From contig NZ_AEJF01000173.1 in NCBI RefSeq assembly GCF_001028175.1, forward strand, positions 1-64,000: a stretch of 64,000 bases of DNA, read 5' to 3'. The stretch comes from Caballeronia mineralivorans PML1(12). GTDB taxonomy: Bacteria > Pseudomonadota > Gammaproteobacteria > Burkholderiales > Burkholderiaceae. This document shows, one piece after another, positions 41,718-51,215 of this stretch. The notes beneath the pieces are model-generated. The model was not told the origin of the DNA. It was given only the letters and a program-made list of their open reading frames with translations, and searched no databases. The position numbers and the translations under genes are program-made. Positions within the stretch are counted from its first letter, which is position 1. Each line of letters starts with the position of its first letter.

Positions 41718-42623
41718 ATGGACAGCACGACACTGATTTCCCCCTCCGGTAGCCGCCTCTCGCAGTACATTGCGTTGACCAAACCGCGCGTGACGCAACT
41801 CGCGGTTTTCTGCGCTGTGATCGGCATGTTCCTTTCAACGCCGGGCATGGTGCCGTGGACCGTGTTGATCGGCGGAACGGTGGGTATCTGGCTGCTGGCC
41901 GGCGCCGCGTTCGCCATCAACTGCCTGATGGAGCAAAAGATCGATGCCATGATGCGCCGCACCGCGTGGCGTCCGTCCGCGCGCGGCGAGATCACGCCCG
42001 TGCAGATCCTGCTGTTCTCAGCGGTGCTTGGCGGTGCGGGCATGTGGACCCTCCACACGTTCACGAATGCGTTGACCATGTGGCTCACGATCGCGACGTT
42101 TGTTGGCTACGCGGTGATTTATACGTGCTTGCTGAAGCCGGCCACGCCGCAGAACATTGTGATCGGCGGCGCCTCGGGTGCAATGCCTCCGGCCTTGGGC
42201 TGGGCTGCGGTTACAGGCCACGTCCCCGGCGATGCATGGATCCTCGTGCTGATCATCTTCGTGTGGACGCCGCCGCATTTTTGGGCGCTGGCGTTGTACA
42301 GGAGGAAGGATTACGAGAACGCCGGCTTGCCGATGCTGCCGAACACGCACGGCGAGAAATACACGCGCCTGCATATCCTTTTGTACACGGTGATCCTGTT
42401 CGCCGTGACCATGATGCCGTTCATCTCCGGCATGAGCGGTGCGCTCTATCTTGCGTCGGCCGTGGTGCTCGGCGGCATGTTCCTCGGTTATGCGTGGAAG
42501 ATTTATCGTGAATATTCCGATGCCTTGGCGCGCAAGACCTTTCGGTTCTCCATCGTGTATTTGTCGCTGCTGTTCGGCGCGCTGCTCGTGGATCATTACG
42601 TGCGGACGGTGATCGGAGTATGA
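41718..42623 (+). CDS. ctaB: protoheme IX farnesyltransferase
   Basis: CtaB adds the farnesyl group to heme B to form heme O. The 301-residue UbiA-family protein has YIALTKPRVTQL, the first Asp-rich motif region NCLMEQKIDAMMRRT, GASGAMPPALGWAAVTG and the second motif in ALYRRKDYENAGLPMLPNTHG. Its stop overlaps the sco start (ATGA). Confidence 0.96.
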   Translation: MDSTTLISPSGSRLSQYIALTKPRVTQLAVFCAVIGMFLSTPGMVPWTVLIGGTVGIWLLAGAAFAINCLMEQKIDAMMRRTAWRPSARGEITPVQILLFSAVLGGAGMWTLHTFTNALTMWLTIATFVGYAVIYTCLLKPATPQNIVIGGASGAMPPALGWAAVTGHVPGDAWILVLIIFVWTPPHFWALALYRRKDYENAGLPMLPNTHGEKYTRLHILLYTVILFAVTMMPFISGMSGALYLASAVVLGGMFLGYAWKIYREYSDALARKTFRFSIVYLSLLFGALLVDHYVRTVIGV

Positions 42624-43219
42624 AGTTTTCAGCTCGAGAGATCGCTGTCTGGATGGGATTCGTATTGGCCGCCGTGCTGCTCGCAGGATGCGACAGCAAA
42701 CCAGCGTTCACGAATCTCGATATCACCGGCAATACGCAGTTCGGCAGCGATTTCTCGCTACCCGACACCAGCGGCAAACCGCGCACGCTAGGCGATTTCA
42801 AAGGCAAGGCCGTCGTACTGTTTTTCGGCTATACCCATTGCCCGGATGTCTGCCCGACCACGCTTGCTGAACTCTCGCAGGCGCTGCAAAAACTCGGCGA
42901 TGACGGCAAGCGCGTCCAGGTGCTGATGGTCACTGTCGATCCCGCTCGCGATACGGCGCCGTTGCTGAGCGAATATGTATCGGCGTTTAGTCCGAGGTTC
43001 ATCGGTTTGCGTCCCGCGGACACTGCGGAACTCGTCAAGATCACGAAGGATTTTCGCGTGTATTACGCGCAGGTTCCGGGCAAGACGGCCGGCGAATACA
43101 CGATGGACCACACGGCCGCGAGTTACGTCTTCGACCCGCAAGGGAGGCTCAGGCTGTTCGCACGCGACGGGCAGGGCGTGGATACGTGGGTACATGATCT
43201 GAAGTTGTTGCTCGACTGA
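42620..43219 (+). CDS. SCO1/SenC copper chaperone
   Basis: This 199-residue lipoprotein (lipobox LLAGC, residues about 20-24) has the SCO copper site YTHCPDVCPTTLAEL and the distal histidine in EYTMDHTAASYVFDP. It supplies copper to the CuA centre of CoxB. It overlaps ctaB by 4 bases and ends the oxidase cluster before a strong terminator. Confidence 0.94.
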   Translation: MKFSAREIAVWMGFVLAAVLLAGCDSKPAFTNLDITGNTQFGSDFSLPDTSGKPRTLGDFKGKAVVLFFGYTHCPDVCPTTLAELSQALQKLGDDGKRVQVLMVTVDPARDTAPLLSEYVSAFSPRFIGLRPADTAELVKITKDFRVYYAQVPGKTAGEYTMDHTAASYVFDPQGRLRLFARDGQGVDTWVHDLKLLLD

Positions 43220-43243
43220 GCCAGCACAGCAAGCTGTGACAAG

Positions 43244-43277
43244 AAGGCCGTTCCAACGTGGGTTGGAACGGCCTTTT
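43244..43277 (+). terminator. terminator after the oxidase cluster
   Basis: Fourteen-base perfect arms (43244-43257 and 43262-43275), a 4-base loop and a short T run. It marks the end of the cox/cta genes. Confidence 0.9.
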
Positions 43278-43956
43278 GCTTGGGCATTCCGATCGCTTTC
43301 TACGCTCAATCGCCCTTAACGACGCGGCGCTCCATGAACTCTCCCGCCTGGCGAATCGATCTCACTCAATGTGCTAATAAAAAGCATGACCGTGCGTAAT
43401 GGCTGGCGCCGCACATCTTGCGGCACTCGCAGGGCGTCCATAGTGTGTAGACCAGCCGCATGGAAGTGGGCTTCATTTTAGGGTAATTACCGATACGAAA
43501 GAGGCCGTGAAATCAATTTGAGATACATTCAACTTATTGATAATTAACGAATTTGTTCAATGGGAGAGAATTGATTTCGTAAATTGACTGGTATTATTTT
43601 GGTTATATAATGGGCTCGCCAAAGACGCCTGCTTTGCGACCATTCTTATGGACATTCGGTTAGCCAAACGATCCTAAAAAATGATCGCAAAGTGTCGATC
43701 AAGGTGTCCGGAAGGTGTTCTGCTCATCCGCTGTTCTTGCATCAAGCATCGCGCCAGAGTCCGTCGGCTATCGGACCAGCGAGACGTCGAAACAGGCGTC
43801 GCAAAACAATTCCAGAGGCGAAAAACGCCATCGCGGGGAATCGCTACGGATCGTTTCACCGGCGAATTCCGGCCTGCTCGCAGCAGGTGCGACGGTTGAT
43901 GGAGCTTCATCACGCGGCAGACGCGCGTCACGCTGCACGTTTCACGAGAGAGATTC
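43278..43956. other. 679-base region before the nag operon
   Basis: No gene is supported. The stretch 43480-43610 is markedly AT-rich and contains the nag promoter. From the predicted start near 43618 to nagA is a leader of about 340 bases with no recognised riboswitch. Burkholderia nag clusters often have a GntR regulator here; none is present, whole or as a remnant. TAGACCAG at about 43451 and ACTGGTAT at about 43587 resemble half-sites of DasR/NagR-type operators. Confidence 0.45.
43584..43611 (+). promoter_or_regulatory. sigma-70 promoter of the nag operon
   Basis: TTGACT, a 16-base spacer and TATAAT in the AT-rich block upstream of nagA. It is the strongest promoter match in the window and implies a leader of about 340 bases. 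Confidence 0.75.
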
Positions 43957-45060
43957 ATGCTGAAAGGAAACATCCTGACGACCGACGGCTGGATATACGG
44001 CTCGATCGAGTTCGAGAACGGACGGGTGACGGCGCTCGAAGGAGCGCGCGTGGACCCGAAGACCAACGACGCGCCGTACGTCCTGCCGGGTTTCGTCGAC
44101 TGCCACGTGCATGGCGGCGGCGGCGCGGACATCATGGAGGGCGGCGAGGCCGCCACGATCATCGCGCGCGAGCACGCGAAGCACGGCACCACCAGCATGC
44201 TGGCTACCACCATGACCGCTCCGCGCGACGAACTGATGGCGGTCGTCGCAGGTCTCGGCGAACAATCCATTCGCCGCGCGCCCGGCGGCGCGCGCGTGCT
44301 CGGCGTGCATCTGGAAGGTCCCTACATCAATCCCGGCAAGCTCGGCGCACAACCGGATGCGGCGGCAGTCGCCGTGCGCGACGAAGTGCTCAAGTACTTG
44401 TCGCTCGCGCCCATCCGCGTGGTCACGATCGCGCCGGAAATCTCCGGGCATATTGAAGTAATCCAGGAAATGGCTGCGCGCGGCGTGCGTGTGCAACTGG
44501 GCCATTCGCTCGGTACTTACGACGACGCTGTCAACGCGCTCAAACACGGCGCACGCGGTTTCACGCACTTGTTCAACGCCATGTCGCCGCTGCATCACCG
44601 CGATCCCGGCATGGTTGGTGCCGCGCTCGCACATGCCGAGTACGCCGAACTGATTCCCGATCTTCTGCATGTGCATCCCGGTGCGATCCGGGCCGCGCTG
44701 CGTGCCATTCCGCGCCTCTATGTGGTCACCGACAGCACCTCCGCGTCCGGCATGCCCGATGGCGAATATCGCCTGGGCAGCCAGCACGTCACGAAGTGCA
44801 TGGGCGGCGTGCGCCTCGCCGACGGCACGCTCGCCGGCAGCACCCTGACCATGGATCAGGCGCTGCGCAATCTTGTCTCCATCGGCTTGCCGATGGCGGA
44901 CGTTTCCAATCGCCTGTCACGCTACGCCGCCGATTATCTCGGCCTCGAAGACAGAGGCCGGATCGCGCGCGGCGCGTGGGCCGACCTTGTCGTTTTCGAT
45001 CGCGATCTGGCGTTGACGGCTACTTATGTAGAGGGTGAATCAATTGTCGAATATGCTTGA
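43957..45060 (+). CDS. nagA: N-acetylglucosamine-6-phosphate deacetylase
   Basis: NagA removes acetate from GlcNAc-6-phosphate. The 367-residue amidohydrolase has VLPGFVDCHVHGGGGADIM (metal HxH), VHLEGPYINPGKLGA, QLGHSLGTYDDA, FTHLFNAMSPLHHRDPGMVG, and the catalytic Asp in VVTDSTSASGM. It is first in an operon with a deaminase, an EIIA-HPr-EI fusion and the PTS permease. The next gene starts inside its last codons. Confidence 0.95.
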   Translation: MLKGNILTTDGWIYGSIEFENGRVTALEGARVDPKTNDAPYVLPGFVDCHVHGGGGADIMEGGEAATIIAREHAKHGTTSMLATTMTAPRDELMAVVAGLGEQSIRRAPGGARVLGVHLEGPYINPGKLGAQPDAAAVAVRDEVLKYLSLAPIRVVTIAPEISGHIEVIQEMAARGVRVQLGHSLGTYDDAVNALKHGARGFTHLFNAMSPLHHRDPGMVGAALAHAEYAELIPDLLHVHPGAIRAALRAIPRLYVVTDSTSASGMPDGEYRLGSQHVTKCMGGVRLADGTLAGSTLTMDQALRNLVSIGLPMADVSNRLSRYAADYLGLEDRGRIARGAWADLVVFDRDLALTATYVEGESIVEYA

Positions 45061-46060
45061 TGAGGCACTGGCTTCCGCCGATGTGGTGGTTGCCCAGCTC
45101 GCCGATACTTCCCACATTGAAGCACTCGCCGCACGCCTCGCCGAGGAGCCGCGTCATGTCGCGCTGACGGTTGCACGCGGTTCATCGGATCACGCCGCCA
45201 GTTACTTCGCAGGCCTGACGATGAGCCGAATCGGCGTGCCGGTTGCGTCGCTGCCAATGTCGGTGGCGACCCTGCAGCAAGCGCCATTGCGTGTGAAAGG
45301 CCAACTGGCCGTGGCGTTCTCCCAGTCGGGCAAGAGCCCCGATCTGATCGGCACGATGCAGGCATTGCGTGCCGCGGGCGCGCTGACCGTGGCCGCCGTC
45401 AACGCGCCCGGTTCGCCACTTGCCGAAGCTTGCGAGTGGAATCTGCCGCTGCTGGCCGGGCCGGAACTATCCGTTGCCGCGACCAAAAGCTATATCGCGA
45501 TGTTGTCGCTGTCGGCGATCGTGATTGCGCATGTGCAGAAGGACGTCGAATTGCTGGGCGCGCTCAAAACGCTGCCGGATGCATTGCGCGCGGCAGGCAA
45601 GCTCGACTGGTCGCACGCAGTCGATGAACTGAAAAACGTCGAACGCATGATCGTGATCGGCCGTGGACTGGGTCTTGCGATCGCCCAGGAAGCGGCACTG
45701 AAGCTGAAGGAAACGTCGGGAATACAAGCCGAAGCGTTCTCCAGCGCGGAAGTGCGGCACGGACCGATGGAACTCATCGGCGAGGACTATCCGCTGCTCG
45801 TGTTCGCACCGCGCGGTCCGGAGCAGGCTGGTTTGATCCAGCTCGCCCGCGACATGCGCGCTCGCGGCGCCCGTGTGCTGCTCGCCGCGCCCGCCGACGT
45901 CCCCGAAGCCACGCTGCCGCTCGTCGAGACTGCCCATTTCGCGCTGGATCCGATCGCCGCGATCCTGTCCTTTTATGTGATGGCCGATGGCCTGGCTGCC
46001 GCGCGCGGGCGTAATCCCGACGCGCCGCGCCACCTGGCCAAAGTCACCGAAACCCGTTAA
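45044..46060 (+). CDS. SIS-domain glucosamine-6-phosphate deaminase/isomerase
   Basis: This protein of about 338 residues has two SIS domains like the isomerase half of GlmS (TVARGSSDHAASYFAGL, AFSQSGKSPDLIGTM, ELSVAATKSYIAML, VIGRGLGLAIAQEAALKLKE) but no glutamine amidotransferase domain. In this operon it most likely converts glucosamine-6-phosphate to fructose-6-phosphate (NagB-II type). Start choice is open: TTG 45044 has AGAGGG well placed; GTG 45035 and ATG 45053 are alternatives. It overlaps the nagA end, suggesting coupling. Confidence 0.88.
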   Translation: MSNMLDEALASADVVVAQLADTSHIEALAARLAEEPRHVALTVARGSSDHAASYFAGLTMSRIGVPVASLPMSVATLQQAPLRVKGQLAVAFSQSGKSPDLIGTMQALRAAGALTVAAVNAPGSPLAEACEWNLPLLAGPELSVAATKSYIAMLSLSAIVIAHVQKDVELLGALKTLPDALRAAGKLDWSHAVDELKNVERMIVIGRGLGLAIAQEAALKLKETSGIQAEAFSSAEVRHGPMELIGEDYPLLVFAPRGPEQAGLIQLARDMRARGARVLLAAPADVPEATLPLVETAHFALDPIAAILSFYVMADGLAAARGRNPDAPRHLAKVTETR

Positions 46061-46074
46061 TCGAGAGTCATCCG

Positions 46075-48666
46075 ATGCGCCGTGCCGAGGAGTCCCTGTT
46101 GAATCATTCCCCCGAAAACCCGAACGACGTCGTGCTGCTCGCACCGTTCACCGGCCCGATGGTGCCGCTCGCCGATGTCCCCGATCCTGTGTTTGCGGAC
46201 GGCATGTTCGGCGATGGTATCGGCATCGATCCGCTGGAAGGCGTGCTGCTCGCGCCCTGCGATGGTGTCATCACGCATCTCGCGCGGACCCATCACGCGG
46301 TGACTCTGCGCACGTCGCAAGGCGCGGAAATCCTGGTGCATATCGGTATCGATACGGTTGAGCTTGCCGGCAAAGGCTTTACGCCGAAGATCGAGCAGGG
46401 CGCAAGCGTGCGCGCCGGCCAGGTGCTGATCGAATTCGATGCCGACTATGTTGCGCAGCATGCGCCGAGCCTCGTTTCGGTGATTGCAATCGCCAACAGC
46501 GACGCGTTCGAGGTTATCGACCGCGCCGGCCGCGGCATGCTGAAGGCGGGCGAAAGCCCGTTGCTCGTGCTGCGCGGCAAGGGTGGCGCGAAAGCGGACG
46601 CGGCCCGCAGCGATTCGAATTTCACCGACGAAGCGCGCCGCAACGTGACGCTCGCGCATGCAGGCGGTTTGCACGCGCGGCCTGCTGCACGCGCCCGCGA
46701 AGCGGCGCGTGGTTTCGACGCCAAGGTGGAAGTGCGTTTCAACGGCCGTAAGGCGCCGATTGAAAGTGTTGTCGGTTTGCTCGGGCTCGGCGCGGGCGAA
46801 GGCGCGACGATCGAATTACTCGGCGTGGGTGCACAAGCGGCGGCGGCGGTCGAAGCGGTCGCGGCGGAATTGCTGCGCGAAGCGCATGGCGAAGTGGAAG
46901 AGAAACCGGCGCGCACGCAGTCGCCCGCCCCAATCGCCATCGCACGGGACCCCGGCAAGCCGCTCGATCCGAACACGATTGCGGGCGTGTGCGCATCGCC
47001 GGGTGTTGCGGTCGGCAAGCTTGTGCGCTGGGACTATAACGACATCACGCCGCCCGAGCAGGCAACGGGTACATCGGCATCGGAAAGCCGCTTGCTGGAC
47101 AAAGCGATTGCGGCCATCGACGCGGAACTCGGCGAAACTGTCCGTACTGCTTCGCAACGCGGTGCAGTCGGCGAGGCGGGGATTTTTGCGGTGCATCGTG
47201 TGTTGCTCGAAGATCCGACGCTGCTCGATGCAGCCCGCGATCTCATCAGCCTCGGCAAGAGCGCCGGGTTTGCATGGCGTGAAGCGATTCGCGCGCAGAT
47301 CGTGTTGCTGTCGAATATCGAAGATGCGTTGCTGGCTGAACGTGCTGCCGATCTGCGCGATATCGAAAAGCGTGTGCTGCGCGCGCTCGGTTATACGAAC
47401 ACGGCGGCGCGTGAATTGCCCGACGAAGCCGTGCTCGCCGCCGATGAATTCACGCCTTCCGATTTGTCCTCGCTCGATCGCACGCGCGTTACCGCGTTGC
47501 TGATGGCGCGCGGCGGCGCGACGTCGCATGCCGCGATCATCGCGCGCCAGATCGGCATTCCGGCGCTGGTCGCGGTGGGCGATGCACTGCACGCTATTCC
47601 CGACGGCACGCAAGTCGTCGTCGATGCGTCGGCTGGACGCCTTGAATACGCACCGACCGCACTCGATGTGGAACGCGCGCGCCTCGAGCGCCAGCGTCTC
47701 GCGGGCGTACGTGAGGTGAACCGGCGCACGTCGCAGGAAGCGGCTGCCACGAGCGATGGCCGCACGATCGAAGTCGCGGCGAACATCGCGACACTCGATG
47801 ACGCAAAGACCGCCGTGGACAACGGCGCCGATGCCGTCGGCCTCCTGCGCACGGAACTGCTGTTCATCCATCGCCAGTCGGCACCTACTGCGGACGAACA
47901 TAGAGATAGCTATCAATCGATCGTCGGCGCGCTGAACGGCCGCACGGCGATCATCCGTACGCTCGATGTGGGCGCGGACAAGGAAGTGGATTACCTCACG
48001 CTGCCGCCCGAAACGAATCCGGCGCTGGGCTTGCGCGGCATTCGTCTTGCACAAGTACGCCCCGATCTGCTCGACGACCAGTTGCGTGGCCTGCTAGCGG
48101 TGAAGCCGTTCGGCACAGTGCGCATCCTTCTGCCGATGGTCACCGACTCAGGCGAACTTGTGCGCCTGAGAAAGCGTATCGATGAACTCGCAGCAGAAAT
48201 CGGCCGGACCGATCCTATTCAAGTCGGCGTGATGATCGAAGTGCCGTCGGCGGCGCTGCTGGCCGATCAACTCGCTCAACACGCGGATTTCCTGTCCATC
48301 GGCACGAACGATCTCACGCAATACACGCTCGCGATGGACCGTTGCCAGGCCGATCTCGCCGCTCAAGCCGATGGCTTGCATCCCGCCGTGCTGCGCCTCA
48401 TCAAGGCCGCAACGGATGGCGCGGCCAAACACGGCAAATGGGTCGGCGTGTGCGGTGCGCTTGGCGGCGACCCGGTCGCCGTGCCCTTGCTCGTGGGCCT
48501 TGGCGTGACGGAATTGTCGGTGGACCCGGTTTCGGTTCCCGGCATCAAGGCGCTCGTGCGCAAACTCGATTACCCACTGTGCCGTCAGCGCGCCGAGGAC
48601 GCCTTGGCGCTCGAATCGGCACAGGCAGTAAGAGCAGCAAGCCGCGAAATCTGGCCGCTGGACTAA
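46075..48666 (+). CDS. nagF: multiphosphoryl transfer protein EIIA-HPr-EI
   Basis: One 863-residue chain holds a whole phosphorelay. EIIA (glucose/GlcNAc type) comes first with phospho-His89 in ILVHIGIDTVELAGKGF. HPr follows with His200 in AGGLHARPAARAREAA. Enzyme I comes next with His485 in ARGGATSHAAIIARQ and the PEP-binding blocks GLLRTELLFI, RTLDVGADKE, NPALGLRGIR and SIGTNDLTQYTLAMDR, ending with the VCGALGGD cysteine. It phosphorylates NagE directly from PEP. A TTG at 46099 with GAGGAG upstream is an alternative start and would trim eight residues. Confidence 0.93.
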   Translation: MRRAEESLLNHSPENPNDVVLLAPFTGPMVPLADVPDPVFADGMFGDGIGIDPLEGVLLAPCDGVITHLARTHHAVTLRTSQGAEILVHIGIDTVELAGKGFTPKIEQGASVRAGQVLIEFDADYVAQHAPSLVSVIAIANSDAFEVIDRAGRGMLKAGESPLLVLRGKGGAKADAARSDSNFTDEARRNVTLAHAGGLHARPAARAREAARGFDAKVEVRFNGRKAPIESVVGLLGLGAGEGATIELLGVGAQAAAAVEAVAAELLREAHGEVEEKPARTQSPAPIAIARDPGKPLDPNTIAGVCASPGVAVGKLVRWDYNDITPPEQATGTSASESRLLDKAIAAIDAELGETVRTASQRGAVGEAGIFAVHRVLLEDPTLLDAARDLISLGKSAGFAWREAIRAQIVLLSNIEDALLAERAADLRDIEKRVLRALGYTNTAARELPDEAVLAADEFTPSDLSSLDRTRVTALLMARGGATSHAAIIARQIGIPALVAVGDALHAIPDGTQVVVDASAGRLEYAPTALDVERARLERQRLAGVREVNRRTSQEAAATSDGRTIEVAANIATLDDAKTAVDNGADAVGLLRTELLFIHRQSAPTADEHRDSYQSIVGALNGRTAIIRTLDVGADKEVDYLTLPPETNPALGLRGIRLAQVRPDLLDDQLRGLLAVKPFGTVRILLPMVTDSGELVRLRKRIDELAAEIGRTDPIQVGVMIEVPSAALLADQLAQHADFLSIGTNDLTQYTLAMDRCQADLAAQADGLHPAVLRLIKAATDGAAKHGKWVGVCGALGGDPVAVPLLVGLGVTELSVDPVSVPGIKALVRKLDYPLCRQRAEDALALESAQAVRAASREIWPLD

Positions 48667-48775
48667 CACGTCCGTCCGGCAGCCGGCCTTCGCGTTCATT
48701 AGTAAAAAAAGCTTCGATCGACGACACGTTTCACCACCACGATCAACGACAAGACACTTATCTCTGGAGAACCTG

Positions 48776-50545
48776 ATGGACGCTAACCTGTTTGCAAGAA
48801 TGCAGCGTCTCGGCCGCGCGCTGATGCTGCCGATTGCCGTGCTACCGGTGGCCGGGCTGCTACTGCGCCTCGGCCAGCCGGATGTCTTCAACATCAAGAT
48901 GATCGCCGACGCAGGCGACACGATCTTTTCGAACCTGCCACTCCTGTTCGCCATCGGCGTGGCGGTTGGTTTTGCGAAGGACAATAACGGTACGGCCGGT
49001 CTGGCAGGTGCGATCGGTTACCTGATCGAAATCGCGGTGATGAAGGACATCAACGACAAGCTCAACATGGGCGTGCTGTCGGGGATTGCGGCGGGTTGCA
49101 TGGCCGGGTTTCTCTACAACAAGTACAAAGACATCAAGCTGCCAGAGTACCTCGCGTTCTTCGGAGGGAAACGCTTCGTGCCGATTGTCACGGGGGTGGC
49201 CTGTCTGGTGATGGGGATTGTGTTTGGCTATATCTGGACGCCGGTCCAGGCAGCCATTGATGCAGCCGGCGGCTGGCTGACGGGTGCGGGCGCCATCGGC
49301 GTGTTCGTGTTCGGCGTGCTCAACCGGATCCTGCTGGTCACGGGCCTGCACCACATCATCAACTCGCTTGCATGGTTCGTGTTTGGTTCGTACACGCCAA
49401 CCGGCGGCGGCGCGGCGGTGACCGGCGATTTGCATCGCTTCTTCGCAGGCGACAAAACCGCGGGCGGCTTCATGACGGGTTTCTTCCCGATCATGATGTT
49501 CGGCTTGCCGGCTGCCTGCCTGGCCATGTTCCATGAAGCGCCGAAGGAACGTCGTGCGGTCGTGGGCGGCTTGCTGTTCTCGATGGCGCTGACCGCGTTC
49601 CTGACGGGCGTGACCGAGCCGATCGAATACAGCTTCATGTTCTTGGCGCCTGCGCTGTACGCGATCCACGCGGTGCTGACGGGCCTGTCGCTTGCCATTT
49701 GCTCGGCGTTGGGCATCCACCTCGGCTTCACGTTCTCGGCCGGTGCAATCGACTATGTGCTGAACTACGGGCTTTCGCAGCGCGGCTGGCTGGCGATTCC
49801 CGTCGGCCTGGTCTACGGTCTGGTCTATTACGGGCTGTTCCGCTTCTTCATCCGCAAGTTCAACATGGCAACGCCGGGCCGTGAGCCTGCTACGACCGAC
49901 GCAGAAATCGAGTCGTACGAATCCACTGGCTTTGTTTCCCCGACAGCCGGCGCTACGGTGCCGCGCGCAGTACGCTACATCGCGGCTTTGGGCGGTGCGT
50001 CGAACCTGACGCTCGTCGATGCCTGCACGACCCGTCTGCGTCTTTCGGTAGTGGATTCGGCGAAGGTTTCGGAACCCGAGTTGAAGTCGATTGGTGCTCG
50101 TGGTGTGTTAAAGCGTGGCGCGACGAGTGTGCAGGTCATCATCGGGCCGGAAGCCGATCTCATCTCCGATGAAATCCGCACCGAACTCGAACGTTCGTCC
50201 ACGCGCGGTGGAACGCCGGCTTCGTCTGCATCGGCTGCTGCTTCATCCGCTGCACCGGTTGCTCCGGGCGAACAAGGCCCGCTCGATCCGGACCCGGTGC
50301 GCTGGCTCGCTGTGTTCGGCGGCGCAACCAACGTGGCCTCGCTCGATGCGGTTGCCGCCACGCGGCTGCGGGTAGTCGTGCGCGATCCGTCGTCGGTGGA
50401 TCGCCAGCGGCTGTCGACGCTCGACGTAGCCTGGGTTTCCGCCGATACGTTCCACATTGTCGTGGGTAATGCGGCGCAACGCTATGCAGACACCATGGCA
50501 AAGCGTCTTTCTTCTGGCGGTGGTGCATCGCCGCTGCCTGCGTAA
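48776..50545 (+). CDS. nagE: PTS N-acetylglucosamine permease EIICB with a degenerate second EIIB
   Basis: NagE transports and phosphorylates GlcNAc. The 589-residue protein has an EIIC membrane domain (residues 1-365) with GLHHIINSLAW, the substrate Glu in GVTEPIEYSFMF and GIHLGFTFSAG. EIIB follows at about 397-475 with phospho-Cys417 in LVDACTTRLRLSV. After an Ser/Ala/Pro linker (480-505) a second EIIB-like domain runs 508-578; its matching loop ASLDAVAATRLRVVV has alanine where the cysteine should be. The second copy cannot be phosphorylated on Cys. A terminator follows about 110 bases later. Confidence 0.93.
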   Translation: MDANLFARMQRLGRALMLPIAVLPVAGLLLRLGQPDVFNIKMIADAGDTIFSNLPLLFAIGVAVGFAKDNNGTAGLAGAIGYLIEIAVMKDINDKLNMGVLSGIAAGCMAGFLYNKYKDIKLPEYLAFFGGKRFVPIVTGVACLVMGIVFGYIWTPVQAAIDAAGGWLTGAGAIGVFVFGVLNRILLVTGLHHIINSLAWFVFGSYTPTGGGAAVTGDLHRFFAGDKTAGGFMTGFFPIMMFGLPAACLAMFHEAPKERRAVVGGLLFSMALTAFLTGVTEPIEYSFMFLAPALYAIHAVLTGLSLAICSALGIHLGFTFSAGAIDYVLNYGLSQRGWLAIPVGLVYGLVYYGLFRFFIRKFNMATPGREPATTDAEIESYESTGFVSPTAGATVPRAVRYIAALGGASNLTLVDACTTRLRLSVVDSAKVSEPELKSIGARGVLKRGATSVQVIIGPEADLISDEIRTELERSSTRGGTPASSASAAASSAAPVAPGEQGPLDPDPVRWLAVFGGATNVASLDAVAATRLRVVVRDPSSVDRQRLSTLDVAWVSADTFHIVVGNAAQRYADTMAKRLSSGGGASPLPA

Positions 50546-50654
50546 TTTTGTCGTAAGCGGCTTGCTGCTGAGGTTTCAAAGGCTTAGCCGCTGACAACGC
50601 GAATTTTTTGCACAGATGGGTTCGCGCGTTTCTAATTCCTTTGGTTTACTTTAA

Positions 50655-50698
50655 GACCCGGCATGGCGAAAACCATGATCCGGGTCGTTTATTTTTTT
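50655..50698 (+). terminator. terminator after the nag operon
   Basis: A two-part stem (GACCCGG with CCGGGTC, then CATGG with CCATG, loop CGAAAA) is followed by a T-rich run ending TTTTTTT. Confidence 0.85.
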
Positions 50699-50855
50699 GA
50701 TAAAATAGTATGTTAACCTAACTATATAGTCGTTGGTAACGAGTTCGATATTCGTCTATTTTTACCGCGCGTTGCACGCAGGAAACATGGGCATTGGCTC
50801 CGTCGTTGCGAATCAATTAACACTGCTGAATAACCAAGTCATATCGAGGATCCGG

Positions 50856-50882
50856 TTTGTTTATTTGACGAGCGTCGTATAA
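50856..50882 (+). pseudogene. cyoC: possible cyoC 3' relic
   Basis: Codons reading FVYLTSVV and a TAA abut the cyoD ATG. Subunit III of cytochrome bo3 oxidases ends in a similar VFTFVYLxxVx motif directly before cyoD, so this may be the last eight codons left after deletion of cyoABC. The match is short. The 50700-50855 DNA upstream is AT-rich and shows no more of cyoC. Confidence 0.4.
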
Positions 50883-51215
50883 ATGGCAAACGCACATTCA
50901 ATCGATACCGGCGCGGGCCACGGCAGCGTGCGCTCGTATGTCATCGGCTTCATCCTGTCGGTCGTGCTGACGGTCGCGGCTTTCGGATTGGTCACGCAGC
51001 AGGTCATGGGGCCGACAGAATCGATCATCGCTATTGCGGTGCTCGCGTTCACCCAGATCCTTGTGCACCTCGTGTTCTTTTTGCACATGAATACGTCGTC
51101 GTCGCAGCGATGGAGCGTGGTCGCTTGCGGATTCACCGTGATGGTGGCGGTGATCGTGATCGGCGGGACTTTGCGGGTACTGCATAACGTCGGCGCGCAT
51201 ATGATGTCGCGCTAA
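50883..51215 (+). CDS. cyoD: orphan cytochrome o ubiquinol oxidase subunit IV
   Basis: The 110-residue protein has the CyoD layout of three helices (VRSYVIGFILSVVLTVAAFGL, SIIAIAVLAFTQILVHLVFFLHM, VVACGFTVMVAVIVIGGTL) and the conserved HLVFFLHMN block. CyoD assists assembly of the bo3 oxidase and is normally last in cyoABCD. Here no cyoA, B or C precedes it; the upstream neighbour is the unrelated nag operon. It looks intact but may be functionless unless another cyo operon exists. Confidence 0.87.
   Translation: MANAHSIDTGAGHGSVRSYVIGFILSVVLTVAAFGLVTQQVMGPTESIIAIAVLAFTQILVHLVFFLHMNTSSSQRWSVVACGFTVMVAVIVIGGTLRVLHNVGAHMMSR

Noticed and set aside
43692..44456. Long plus-strand frame before and across nagA
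   Set aside because: It is a shadow frame in GC-rich DNA, Arg/His-rich, and overlaps nagA, which has full family motifs.
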